From: Acetonema longum DSM 6540
GTDB lineage: Bacteria > Bacillota > Negativicutes > Sporomusales > Acetonemataceae
Reading direction: 5' to 3'
DNA: 60,089 bases
Assembly: GCF_000219125.1 (NCBI RefSeq)
Contig: NZ_AFGF01000240.1
Location: forward strand, 1 to 60,089
Within the stretch, counting starts at the first letter, position 1; each line of letters opens with the position of its first letter. The notes beneath the pieces are model-generated. The model was not told the origin of the DNA and ran no database searches. It was given only the letters and a program-made list of their open reading frames with translations. This document shows, one piece after another, positions 45,439-55,368 of this stretch. Position numbers and translations under genes: made by a program.

Positions 45439-45816
45439 TTACGCCATATCCCGGCTGGCCACTACATCCACGCCAAGGCCCAGGATATTTTTGCAGACTA
45501 CATCCCCTTCCCGCACCGGAGCTGTCACCTGGACGCCGGTAAGGCAGCGGACGCATTCCATCAGTTTTTCTTTGGGCAGGGGCGCGGTCGACACCACCGG
45601 CAGGAGAGGCAGACGGCCCCCCTTGATTCTGATGGTGGTAGTGAGGGTCCGCTGGGGATGCACGGCTTCCGTGCCGCCATATGCCTGACCCCGGGGGCAG
45701 GTAAAGCCCCGGGTTGCCACAACTTTTCCGCCGATGATCTCTACCTCACCGACACAGCTAATGGGGCAGACGATGCAGGGGATTCTTTTTATGATCGAAC
45801 TGGTTGTCTGAGTCAT
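45439..45816 (-). CDS. DUF1667 protein of the glycerol-3-phosphate dehydrogenase operon
   Basis: 125 aa. Cys motifs CIVCPISC, CPRGQAYG and CVRCLTG suggest a metal or FeS site. DUF1667 proteins occur next to GlpA/GlpB-like flavoproteins in Firmicutes and probably act as a third subunit. Its ATG overlaps the end of the GlpB-like gene by 4 bp. Last gene of the glycerol operon. Confidence 0.9.
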   Translation of the reverse strand: MTQTTSSIIKRIPCIVCPISCVGEVEIIGGKVVATRGFTCPRGQAYGGTEAVHPQRTLTTTIRIKGGRLPLLPVVSTAPLPKEKLMECVRCLTGVQVTAPVREGDVVCKNILGLGVDVVASRDMA

Positions 45817-47090
45817 TTTTCTCCCTCCTGTTGGGTCAGGGTAATTTTCACCGGTTCAGACCCGGGAGTAAACGCCGAGTCCGGCAGATCGGCCACGATC
45901 ATCTCGCCGGGTTTGGCCATAGGCAGTTTGCGCCGCAGCAAGGATTTGCCGTCATAGTGAAACTCCAGGACAGCATTTTTCAAGGGCTGTGTCGCCCGCA
46001 TAAAAAAGCGAACCGTTGCACCCGGTTCCGGCAGGCTGATTTTTTGCGGTACCACTCCCCGAATGCCTGACCCGGCTTCTACCGGGATCTGCTGGCCGAC
46101 CGGCGCCATTAAGCCCTGAGCATATCGGGCGGCCTGAGTCCCGGCCAATTCGCCCTCTTCTGATACATGATCCACCAGATCATGAACGTGGACCACATTG
46201 CCGGCGGCGAAGAACCCGTCGAGGGCCGTCTGCCGTCTCTGGTCCACTACCGGACCGCCGGTGATGCTGTCTAAAGGAACCCCCGCTGACCGGGAAAGCT
46301 CATTTTCCGGAATCAATCCTACTGATAGCAGCAGGCAGTCGCAGGGAATATCAAATTCCGTTCCAGGCACCGGGTTACGGTTTGCATCCACTTCCGTACA
46401 GGTCACGCCGGTGATCCTCTCCCGGCCGTGAATGAAGCTGATGGTATGAGCTAAATACAAAGGAATGCCATAGTCCTCCAGGCACTGGACCACATTGCGG
46501 GTCAGACCATTGGAGTAGGGCATCAGCTCAACCACCCCTTCCACCCTGGCCCCTTCCAGGGTCAGACGCCGGGCCATAATCAGGCCGATATCCCCTGAAC
46601 CCAGGATCACAATGCGCTTGCCGGGCAGATATCCTTCCATATTGACCATCCGCTGAGCCGCCCCGGCGGTAAAGATCCCGGCCGGACGATAGCCGGCCGT
46701 GCGGATGGCCCCCCGGGTTCTCTCCCGGCAGCCCATAGCCAGAACCACTGCCTTGGCCTTCACGGCGACAATTCCCCGGCTGGGATTCACGGCCCATATG
46801 GTCTTATCAGCCTGAATCTCCAATACCATGGTATCTTCCATGACCGTAATCGCCGGCTCCTGCTGCACCATCCGGATGTAACGGGCAGCGTAGGCCGGCC
46901 CGGTCAGCTCTTCCTTAAACCGGTGCAGACCAAAACCGTTATGGATGCACTGCTGGAGAATTCCTCCCGGTTCCCGGTCCCGCTCCAGCACCAGTACGCT
47001 CTTTGCTCCGGCCCTGGCAGCGCCGAGAGCGGCAGCCAGCCCGGCCGGGCCGCCGCCGATTATCACCACGTCATACAATACATCATTCAT
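45813..47090 (-). CDS. FAD/NAD(P)-dependent oxidoreductase, GlpB-like partner
   Basis: 425 aa. FAD site IIGGGPAGLAAALGAARAG, second nucleotide motif VILGSGDIGLIMARRL, C-terminal FAAGNVVHVHDLVDHV. It resembles the NAD(P)H- or quinone-facing flavoprotein that pairs with GlpA-type dehydrogenases. Start ATG 47090, overlapping the glpA-like stop by 8 bp, so the two are coupled. Confidence 0.9.
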   Translation of the reverse strand: MNDVLYDVVIIGGGPAGLAAALGAARAGAKSVLVLERDREPGGILQQCIHNGFGLHRFKEELTGPAYAARYIRMVQQEPAITVMEDTMVLEIQADKTIWAVNPSRGIVAVKAKAVVLAMGCRERTRGAIRTAGYRPAGIFTAGAAQRMVNMEGYLPGKRIVILGSGDIGLIMARRLTLEGARVEGVVELMPYSNGLTRNVVQCLEDYGIPLYLAHTISFIHGRERITGVTCTEVDANRNPVPGTEFDIPCDCLLLSVGLIPENELSRSAGVPLDSITGGPVVDQRRQTALDGFFAAGNVVHVHDLVDHVSEEGELAGTQAARYAQGLMAPVGQQIPVEAGSGIRGVVPQKISLPEPGATVRFFMRATQPLKNAVLEFHYDGKSLLRRKLPMAKPGEMIVADLPDSAFTPGSEPVKITLTQQEGEK

Positions 47091-48555
47091 CAGCCTTCAC
47101 CCCGCTACCCGCTGCTTTTTCATAGAAGATATAGGATGCCTTATCGTCTTTACGGACTTGAGTAACCGGAATACCCAGCTCCCGGGCCAAAATGGCCGTC
47201 ACCCGCGGACCGCAGAACCCGCCCTGACAGCGTCCCGACCCAGCCCGGGTGCGGCGTTTGACCCCGTCTATGGTACGAGCGCCGCAGGGAGAATGAATGG
47301 CAGCGACAATCTCGCCTTCGGTCACTGTCTCACAGCGGCAGATAATCCGTCCGTGGAGCGGATTTTCCTGCACCAGCTTTTGACGCTGTTCCATGGTCAT
47401 AGCATTGAAGGCCGGTTTAGGAGGATTCGCGGCAATGAAACCGGCCTTAGGCGCCAGTTTCAACCCGTCATCCGCCAGGATAGAAACCACCTTTTCAGCA
47501 ATAGCCGGAGCAGCCGTCAGGCCGGGAGACTGAATACCGGCCACCTGGATCAGTCCGGGCACTATATCAGAAGGGCGGATGATAAAATCCCCATCGCCTT
47601 CGGCGATAGCCCGGTTGCCGGCAAAGGTGGTGATAGCCGCCGCCAGTGGCAGATTGGGAACCAACCGTCCGGCACCGGCGATAATCCGCTCCATGCCGGC
47701 CGCTGTCACCGAAATATCGTCCTTGGCCACGCTGTCCTGGGCATCCGGACCAATGAACATATTGCCGTGAACCGTGGGAGCAACCAGTATCCCTTTGGTC
47801 TGTTGTCCCGGCACGGGGAAAAGAACGGTATGGATCAGACTGGCAGCGGTTTTGTCAAACAAAACGTACTCGCCCTTGCGGGCCCGGATCCTGAAGCTGT
47901 CGTCGCCGGCCAGACGGCTGATTTCATCGGCGTGAAGGCCGGCGGCGTTAATCACGTAGCGGGCGGTAAACCTGCCCTTGTCGCTGTGGATCTGAATCAG
48001 GCCATCCTCCGTCTTCTCCAGCCGGCGAACGGTTGCTTCGGAGAATAGGCGAATTCCGTTGCGTATCGCGTTTTCCATAAAGGCAATGGTCGCACCAAAG
48101 GGGCAGATAATGCCGGCCGTAGGCGCCCACAAAGCGCCCGTGACTTCCGGCGACAGATTCGGTTCACGGGACAGAACTTCTTCTTTTGAAAGGATCTGCA
48201 GATCCGGAACCCCGTTCACCTGTCCCCGTTGCTGCAGTTCCTCCAAACCGGCCATTCCCTCCTGCCCCCTGGCTGCCACCATGGATCCGGTCCAGGCAAT
48301 ATGAAGGTCCAGTTCCTTTTCCATCTGGTGGTAAAGTTCATTACCCCGTACATTCAATTCAGCTTTCAGGCTGCCCGGTTTGGCGTCAAATCCGGCATGG
48401 AGTATGGCGCTGTTGGCTTTCGATGTACCCATGGCCACATCCGGCTGGGCTTCCAGGACAATGGCCGTAACCTGGAAGCGTGATAACTCCCTGGCGATCG
48501 CTGCACCGACAATTCCTGCTCCGATAACTGCAACATCTACCTTGTCACCTGTCAT
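47083..48555 (-). CDS. glpA: Glycerol-3-phosphate dehydrogenase (GlpA/GlpO-like) with BFD-type [2Fe-2S] domain
   Basis: 490 aa. FAD site VAVIGAGIVGAAIARELSR. The C-terminal BFD-type [2Fe-2S] domain (about residues 390-470) has IICRCETVTEGEIVAAI and RCQGGFC. It oxidises glycerol-3-phosphate to dihydroxyacetone phosphate. I start at ATG 48555, 9 bp inside the longest frame, because the SD AAGGAA fits it better. It is preceded by a leader terminator (48586-48640). First gene of the three-gene dehydrogenase unit. Confidence 0.9.
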   Translation of the reverse strand: MTGDKVDVAVIGAGIVGAAIARELSRFQVTAIVLEAQPDVAMGTSKANSAILHAGFDAKPGSLKAELNVRGNELYHQMEKELDLHIAWTGSMVAARGQEGMAGLEELQQRGQVNGVPDLQILSKEEVLSREPNLSPEVTGALWAPTAGIICPFGATIAFMENAIRNGIRLFSEATVRRLEKTEDGLIQIHSDKGRFTARYVINAAGLHADEISRLAGDDSFRIRARKGEYVLFDKTAASLIHTVLFPVPGQQTKGILVAPTVHGNMFIGPDAQDSVAKDDISVTAAGMERIIAGAGRLVPNLPLAAAITTFAGNRAIAEGDGDFIIRPSDIVPGLIQVAGIQSPGLTAAPAIAEKVVSILADDGLKLAPKAGFIAANPPKPAFNAMTMEQRQKLVQENPLHGRIICRCETVTEGEIVAAIHSPCGARTIDGVKRRTRAGSGRCQGGFCGPRVTAILARELGIPVTQVRKDDKASYIFYEKAAGSGVKADE

Positions 48556-48585
48556 TTGAGTCACTTCCTTTTTCTGATTCTACCG

Positions 48586-48640
48586 GAAAAAAGTATGAGA
48601 TGGCCCAGGCAGGTATACACCCCACCTAATGGACCATCTC
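48586..48640 (-). terminator. Leader terminator upstream of the glpA-like gene
   Basis: GAGATGGTCCA and TGGGCCATCTC form a stem followed on the minus strand by ATACTTTTTT, between glpK and the glpA-like start (about 30 bp before ATG). An inner AGGT/ACCT stem sits in the loop. In B. subtilis GlpP acts at such a terminator before glpD. Here glpP is encoded 5 kb upstream. Confidence 0.75.
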
Positions 48641-48664
48641 TTCTTCGCTGGCCGGTTATTAATT

Positions 48665-48711
48665 TGCAGAATAACTAAACTGATGGAATTCTTACATTGA
48701 GTTATTCTGCA
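48665..48711 (-). promoter_or_regulatory. Hairpin in the glpK-glpA intergenic leader
   Basis: TGCAGAATAACT and AGTTATTCTGCA form a 12-bp perfect stem with a 23-nt loop, upstream of the leader terminator. It may protect the glpK 3' end, or be part of an antiterminator structure. No T-run follows. Confidence 0.55.
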
Positions 48712-48721
48712 GCAACTGGCT

Positions 48722-50239
<1,518 letters not shown>

Positions 50240-50255
50240 CTATTTTTCCCGATTT

Positions 50256-50987
50256 CTACCCGGCTAAACCCACTAGTCTGGCTAAAAGATACGCAATCAC
50301 GCCGCCGAGCATCGGACCAACCACCGGAACCCAGGCATAACTCCAGTCTGAGCTGCCCTTGCCATGGATAGGCAGAACGGCATGGGCGATACGGGGCCCC
50401 AGGTCGCGGGCTGGGTTAATGGCATAGCCGGTGGGACCGCCCAGGCTTAAGCCCATGGACCAGACCACAACACCGGCCAGGAAGGTGCCGAAGCCGGGTG
50501 CTATGGCACCGACAGTTTTGGAGAAGATAGCAAAAAACGCAAACATTAACATGGTTGTGCCAATAATTTCGGTGATCAGATTAGCCGTCGTATTGCGCAC
50601 GGCGGGACCGGTAGAGAAAACAGCCAGCTTGGTTCCCTGGTCTTCGGTCAATTCCCAGTGGGGCAAATAGGCAAAATACACCAGGCAGGCACCGACAAAG
50701 GCGCCTGCCATTTGAGCCGCCATCAGGCTGAATGCCACGGGAAAAGTATATACGTTATTCAGTGTTTTCGCCAGGGTCACGGCCGGATTCAGATCGGCTT
50801 GCACCGAGCCTGTGGCTATAGCGGCGAATGCGCCCAGAACCACTGCAAAGGCCCAGCCGGTAGCAATAACAATCCAGCCTGATCCTTCCCCTTTAGATTT
50901 TTTCAGCACCACATTGGCTACCACGCCATCACCCAGGAGAATGAGAACCAGCGTGCCTATGAATTCACCAATAAACGGACTCGACAT
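50256..50987 (-). CDS. glpF: Glycerol uptake facilitator (aquaglyceroporin)
   Basis: 243 aa with six helices and two half-helices. NPA motifs are NPAVTLAK and NPARDLGPR; Arg after the second NPA and the Asp of NPARD are typical of glycerol channels. It passes glycerol across the inner membrane. SD AGGAGGG before ATG 50987. It starts 104 bp downstream of dhaM, so it may be expressed with the dha genes. Confidence 0.95.
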   Translation of the reverse strand: MSSPFIGEFIGTLVLILLGDGVVANVVLKKSKGEGSGWIVIATGWAFAVVLGAFAAIATGSVQADLNPAVTLAKTLNNVYTFPVAFSLMAAQMAGAFVGACLVYFAYLPHWELTEDQGTKLAVFSTGPAVRNTTANLITEIIGTTMLMFAFFAIFSKTVGAIAPGFGTFLAGVVVWSMGLSLGGPTGYAINPARDLGPRIAHAVLPIHGKGSSDWSYAWVPVVGPMLGGVIAYLLARLVGLAG

Positions 50988-51091
50988 GATTAAATCCCTC
51001 CTAGTTTATAATTTCGAGAAGTTAACTACCTGCCGTGGGTGCGGCATCTCCCCCTTTTCATCAAAAAATTATTCAGTCGGCTGACAAAAAT

Positions 51092-51523
51092 CTAATGAAT
51101 CGGATTATTCTGCCATGCAGGCTTTTTAACTGCCCTTGGGCATATGCTTAGCCTCCGCGCTGCGCTGGCAGCAACCTGTGAGAGCGGCACCGCCAGGGAA
51201 GCTTCAATCACAGCGATTACAGTCCCTTCCACCAGCGGAGCATCGGCGATCACCACCCGCTGCCGCAGCTCAGATTCCAGCAGTTCAATCGCCGTTTGAG
51301 CGCTAAGTACGGCGCTTCCCAAGTCTACCAGCACCACCACTCCATCGCCGGTATCGGCGGCCGCGATAGCGGCGGCGATCTTCACCGCATCGGTCCCGAT
51401 GCCGCCGTCCGCCGTCCCCCTTGCGGCAATCACCTTCTGGCCGGCTTTACCCATCTGCCCGGCAATCTCGCAGGTCCCCTCCGCCACTTTGGCGCTGTGG
51501 GACACTACCACCACTCCGACCAT
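51092..51523 (-). CDS. dhaM: PTS-dependent dihydroxyacetone kinase, phosphotransferase subunit
   Basis: 143 aa. EIIA-Man-type domain only, with the phospho-His in VVSHSAKVAEG and GGIGTDAVKI / VLVDLGSAVLSAQTA. It takes phosphate from HPr and rephosphorylates ADP bound to DhaL. The start ATG 51523 lies 2 bp after the dhaL stop, and dhaL's end supplies its SD (GGAGG). Confidence 0.92.
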   Translation of the reverse strand: MVGVVVVSHSAKVAEGTCEIAGQMGKAGQKVIAARGTADGGIGTDAVKIAAAIAAADTGDGVVVLVDLGSAVLSAQTAIELLESELRQRVVIADAPLVEGTVIAVIEASLAVPLSQVAASAARRLSICPRAVKKPAWQNNPIH

Positions 51524-51525
51524 GC

Positions 51526-52159
51526 CTATACCTCCAGCCGGCGGCAATAATCCGTCAGGGCGCTTAACATCAGATAGACGGAAGTGGCCCCCGGGTCCTG
51601 ATGGCCCAGGCTACGTTCCCCCAGATAACTGGCCCGGCCTTTCCTGGCAATAATGGTTTTGGTGTATTCCACGCTGGCCAGGGCCTGATCCCGGGCAGCC
51701 GCAAAGCAGTCGGCCAGGCTGCCGCCTTTTTCCCCTGAAGCCATAAAGGCCTCATGGGCCGGTTCTAAAGCGTCCAGCATGGTTTTTTCGCCGGTGGTTG
51801 CTTTGCCCCGTTCTTTAATGCCGCCAATGGCTGCCTGCAGCATCTGCTTCAGGTCGTCGGCGGTCAGGGCGGTCTTGCCCTGACCGATGGCTGCGGCCCG
51901 CAAAAAGGCAGTGCCGTAAAGGGGCCCTGATGCTCCCCCCCACGGTGGATAACAAGGTCATGCCTGTCAGTTTCAGGATGGCCGCCGCGTCTGAGTCCGG
52001 GCTGATGCCGGAAAGTTTGGCCAGGACCGCTTCAAAGCCCCGGGTCATATTGATTCCATGGTCTGCGTCGCCAATGGCCGCATCCAGCTGAGTCAAAAAT
52101 TCCTTATTATCGATCATAGCTTTCCCTATGGCTGTTAATGCGTCTACTATGCAGTTCAA
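51526..52159 (-). pseudogene. dhaL: dhaL (dihydroxyacetone kinase ADP-binding subunit), frameshifted
   Basis: The ATG at 52159 opens a frame with LDAAIGDADHGINMTRGF, the Mg-ADP-binding Asp cluster of DhaL. The frame shifts at a G run of seven (plus-strand C run 51935-51941). With six G it would continue VGGASGPLYGTAF and on to the second frame (AAIGQGKTALTADDL to CRRLEV), giving about 210 aa, the usual length. The rest of both halves looks intact. Either the gene is mutated, or one base is a sequencing error. Confidence 0.85.
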
Positions 52160-52176
52160 AGCAATCCCCCGCTTTT

Positions 52177-52397
52177 AGGAGACCGTTGAAAAAGGCCCAT
52201 CTGCGTCACTTCAGCCTCCTGCCGGCGCGCTGTATCAGAATTCATGACTTTTCAGAGATTGGTAATAGTGGATAATCTCGCATGAATGAAAAGTCATCTG
52301 AATTCTTCACTGTACGGAGACGCAGAGCTTCTCTCTGACCTAGCATCCGGACCTTTTTGAACGGTCTCAGATTCCAGCCCGCAGATGAGGTTTGCAA
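52177..52397. repeat. Dispersed structured repeat, copy B (between dhaK and dhaL)
   Basis: Aligned as its reverse complement to copies A and C over its full length. The terminal inverted repeats read GAGACCGTTGAAAAAGGCCC and GAGACCGTTCAAAAAGGTCC, both sides changed from copy A's GGGGCC. Stem 1 (ATGACTTTTC with GAAAAGTCAT, flanked by GAATTC) is intact. Stem 2 is missing, and the joint at GCGCGC suggests a deletion between direct repeats. It lies 18 bp upstream of the dhaL start and about 34 bp after dhaK, breaking an otherwise tight operon. Confidence 0.85.
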
Positions 52398-52430
52398 CGG
52401 ACTCTTAGTTTCCTGACAACCTATTAAAAA

Positions 52431-53430
52431 TTACACTTGCATCCAGGCCGGTGTATCGGCAGGCGCCAGCAGCAGTTTTTTCAGTTCATCGTCCAGTTTG
52501 AGCAGTGTGACGGAATAGCCGGCCATTTCCAGGGAAGTCATATAATTGCCCACGTAGGTTTTAACCGTCTCCACTTTGAGTCCTTTTAATATTTCCGCCA
52601 CTTTCCGGTTGACAATGTACAGCTCCATCATAGGAGTGGCACCCAGGCCATTGACTAAAACCGCTATCTGATCCCCGGCCTTAAGGGACATATCGGCCAG
52701 AATCTTGTTGACCAGGTGCGCCGTCATTTCATCGGCGCAGCGCAGCGTTTCCCGGTGTGTACCCGGTTCGCCGTGAATCCCCATGCCGATTTCAATCTCG
52801 TTCTCCGCCAGGGTAAAGCTCGGTTTGCCGGCTGCCGGCACGGTACAGGGAGATAAAGCCAATCCCATGGACCGCACATTGGCAATCACCTTTTCCGCTA
52901 CCCGCCGGACTTCCGAAAGAGAAGCGCCGGTCTGAGCCATGGCGCCGGCTATCTTGTGCACGAATACAGTGCCGGCAATACCGCGGCGCCCGGTAGTCCA
53001 GGTGCTGTTTTCCACCGCCACATCGTCGTTGACCACCACTTTTTCCACAACGATGCCTTCGGCCTGAGCCATCTCCGCCGCCATTTCGAAGTTCATAATA
53101 TCGCCGGTGTAATTTTTGATGACTAACAATACCCCTTTACCGCTGTTCACCGTCTTAATGGCTTCGTAGACCTGATCCGGGGTTGGCGAAGTAAATACGG
53201 CCCCGGCAACAGCTGCGTCCAGCATCCCTTTGCCCACATAACCGCTGTGGGACGGCTCATGACCGCTGCCGCCGCCTGAAACCAACGCCACCTTATTGGC
53301 CACCGGCGCATCAGCCCGCGTTAAAACCTGAAATCCCAAAATCCGCCTTACATACTGAGGATGAGCCGCTGCTGCCCCCTGCAGCATTTCCTCCACGGAC
53401 CCAATCCGGCTGGTTAACGACCTTTTTCAT
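52431..53430 (-). pseudogene. dhaK: dhaK (dihydroxyacetone kinase substrate-binding subunit), frameshifted near the start
   Basis: The proper start is ATG 53430 with SD GAGAGGAGG, reading MKKVVNQPD. Around codon 10-12 the frame needs one base fewer (plus strand ACGGACCC near 53398) to join EEMLQGAAAAHP, the family continuation. The remaining 321 codons are intact: GGGSGHEPSHSGYVGKG and the covalent-substrate His in MGIHGEPG. The restored protein would be about 332 aa, a normal length. In the current sequence an internal GTG at 53396 could start a shorter protein, but it lacks the conserved N-terminus. Confidence 0.82.
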
Positions 53431-53455
53431 TTGCCCTGCCTCCTCTCAATTTTAT

Positions 53456-53497
53456 AAAAAAAATCCAAATACACCATGTAATCACGGTATATTTGGA
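53456..53497 (-). terminator. Leader terminator upstream of dhaK
   Basis: TCCAAATATACC and GGTGTATTTGGA (one mismatch) form a 12-bp stem with a 10-nt loop. It is followed on the minus strand by eight T. It lies between the putative promoter at 53537-53566 and the dhaK SD, so transcripts from that promoter would end before dhaK unless read-through occurs. It also follows the glpP stop by about 85 bp. Confidence 0.85.
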
Positions 53498-53536
53498 CTT
53501 CTCTGATTCAGTCCCGATATTGTTCTTATATTCATA

Positions 53537-53566
53537 ATTATGACTCTAATCAAACAAATATGTCAA
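53537..53566 (-). promoter_or_regulatory. Promoter candidate for the dhaK leader
   Basis: TTGACA (53566-53561) and CATAAT (53542-53537), 18 bp apart, on the minus strand. It lies after glpP, and the predicted RNA begins just before the leader terminator. Confidence 0.65.
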
Positions 53567-53581
53567 TCCCTAAATCAAACA

Positions 53582-54166
53582 TCAGCGTAAAATATTGTTC
53601 CAAAGCTCCCGCCGGCTGGTGCTGACGGCACAAAGCCCATTCTTTAAAGCCGCGCGTACATCCGCCTCCGTAGTCAGCAGCCCGCCTCCCAGCACGGGAA
53701 GATTGGTGGCTTTCACCAGGTCACTGATCACCTCCGCCGGAACTGATGCCGGCAGCACTTCAATCGCATCCGGTTTGAATTGCTGCAGGACATGCACGCC
53801 TGTCCGGAGAGCTTCTGAATCCATGACAAACATTCGCTGGATCACCAGCATTCCTTCGGCCCGGGCATGTTTGGCCAGGTGAGACTTGGTGGTAATGATG
53901 CCTTTGACCCCCATACGGGCCAGCATTTTTATCCCAGCCCGGTCTTTTCCCACCCCTTCCAGCAAATCCAGGTGAATCAGCAGCAATTTTTTGTATTCTT
54001 CACTCCGGGCCAATAATTCCGGCAATAGATTGATATCGCCAAACAGCAGGATGATACTGGGGCTGGATGTATTCTGCAGAGCATACCGGAAATCATCCTT
54101 GGTCCGGACCGCCGGAATCACAGTCTTATCACCGGATAGCATCCGTAAAATATACTGACCCTGCAT
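53582..54166 (-). CDS. glpP: Glycerol-3-phosphate-responsive antiterminator
   Basis: 194 aa. The TIM-barrel-like GlpP fold is recognisable: TKDDFRYAL, LHLDLLEGVGKDRAGIKMLARMGVKGIITTKS, QRMFVMDSEALRTGVHVLQQFKPDAIEVLPA. GlpP binds glycerol-3-phosphate and leader RNA to prevent termination. The genes for glycerol and DHA use lie just downstream, with terminator-like leaders before dhaK and glpA. ATG 54166 has AAGGATG. Confidence 0.92.
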   Translation of the reverse strand: MQGQYILRMLSGDKTVIPAVRTKDDFRYALQNTSSPSIILLFGDINLLPELLARSEEYKKLLLIHLDLLEGVGKDRAGIKMLARMGVKGIITTKSHLAKHARAEGMLVIQRMFVMDSEALRTGVHVLQQFKPDAIEVLPASVPAEVISDLVKATNLPVLGGGLLTTEADVRAALKNGLCAVSTSRRELWNNILR

Positions 54167-54277
54167 TCTCTCACATCCTTCTGAATTTATATGGTATTAC
54201 TATTCAGTCTTAAACACCCAACCTCCTGCCAAAGAATCATTTTTACCCGGCACATATATCTGCAAAATACACCGGAT

Positions 54278-54345
54278 TGCAAATGAAGCCAAAGTCACAC
54301 CCGCAGGAGCAACACGCAAATGAGCCCTTTTCAACGGCCCCCTAT
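54278..54345. repeat. Dispersed structured repeat, truncated copy D
   Basis: ACCCGCAGGAGCAAC and AATGAGCCCTTTTCAACGGCC match the right end of copy C, and TTGCAAATGA and AAGTCACA at 54278-54299 resemble its left end and stem. The interior is missing. It lies at the 3' end of tcdA; the TTGA of the terminal repeat supplies the TGA stop of that gene (54333-54331). Confidence 0.7.
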
Positions 54346-55089
54346 CAGATCTTTGATTACTTCGCCGGCGGCGATCAACCCTGCCACCGAAGGTACAAAG
54401 GAAATACTGCCGGGAATCTGACGCCGGACAGTGCATTTGCGGGTGGTCCCGGGGGGACAGACACAGCCCAGGGCACAGCTGGTTGCCTCGGTTTCCTGGG
54501 GCTTAAGGGGCTCTTCCCGGGAATAAATTACCTTCAGGGACGGGATACCCCGCTTTCTCAGTTCCTGACGCATCACCTTAGCCAGCGGGCAGACCGAAGT
54601 GGCAAAAATATCGGCCACTTCCAGACGGGTGGGGTCCAGTTTGTTGCCGGCGCCCATGCAGCTTATGATGGGAATGCCTTTCTCCCGGGCCCGTATTACC
54701 AGATCTATTTTACCGGTAACGGTATCAATGGCGTCAATAATATAGTCATAATCCTCGTGAATCAGCTGGCAGGCCGCTTCCGGCAGATAGAACTGCTGAT
54801 AGGCCGTCACTTCCGCTTTAGGATTGATGTCCAGGATTCGTTCCTTCATGACCTCGACTTTAGGCCTGCCGATAGTTTTGCGGCTGGCATGAAGCTGACG
54901 GTTGATGTTGGTCAGGCAGATGCAATCGTCATCCACCAGGACCAATTTGCCGACACCGGCCCGGACCAGGCCTTCCACGGCAAAAGTCCCCACGCCGCCG
55001 ATGCCGAAAACCGCTACTTTGCTGCGCGCCAGCATCTCCAGGCCCTGTCGGCCGATTAACAGTTCTGTCCGGGAAAATTCGTGCAACAT
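54331..55089 (-). CDS. tcdA: tRNA threonylcarbamoyladenosine dehydratase (TcdA/CsdL)
   Basis: 252 aa. E1-like fold: FGIGGVGTFAVEGLVRAGV (ATP-binding), VLVDDDCICLTNINRQLHA, VKVIYSREEP, and YIIDAIDTVTGKIDLV. TcdA cyclises t6A37 in tRNA to ct6A. I start at ATG 55089, where AAAGGTG precedes. The last codons and stop come from a copy of the dispersed repeat (GGGGGCCGTTGA reads Gly-Gly-Arg-stop), so the original C-terminus may have been altered. Confidence 0.92.
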   Translation of the reverse strand: MLHEFSRTELLIGRQGLEMLARSKVAVFGIGGVGTFAVEGLVRAGVGKLVLVDDDCICLTNINRQLHASRKTIGRPKVEVMKERILDINPKAEVTAYQQFYLPEAACQLIHEDYDYIIDAIDTVTGKIDLVIRAREKGIPIISCMGAGNKLDPTRLEVADIFATSVCPLAKVMRQELRKRGIPSLKVIYSREEPLKPQETEATSCALGCVCPPGTTRKCTVRRQIPGSISFVPSVAGLIAAGEVIKDLIGGR

Positions 55090-55220
55090 GATGTTCACCT
55101 TTCCTGAATCAATCATCAATTAAGATTCTGCAATTTCGATTACAGTTAGAATTACATAGAGCATTTATTATTATATACTAATATCAGGCCGTCAGCCAAT
55201 ACAATCCGGCGCGGCAAAAT

Positions 55221-55240
55221 TCGTCGTATTTTGTCGTATT
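55221..55240 (+). promoter_or_regulatory. Tandem 10-bp motif upstream of the second beta-barrel gene
   Basis: TCGTCGTATT and TTGTCGTATT are back to back, ending 14 bp before the -35. This is the typical spot for an activator. The motif resembles the tandem at 13456-13476 upstream of the envelope operon. Confidence 0.5.
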
Positions 55241-55254
55241 TTCCTGTGCAAATA

Positions 55255-55283
55255 TTGACAGGCCTCCTCCCTGATGCTAAAGT
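55255..55283 (+). promoter_or_regulatory. Sigma-A-type promoter for the second beta-barrel gene
   Basis: TTGACA and TAAAGT, 17 bp apart, about 85 bp before ATG 55369. The -10 is weak (four of six), fitting activator-dependent expression. Confidence 0.6.
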
Positions 55284-55368
55284 AAATTTCAGATAGAATA
55301 AGCATCTGTTGGATCATTGCAATCCTTTCGGATCCATATTCTTGAAGATTGACGAGAGGGGGAAAACC

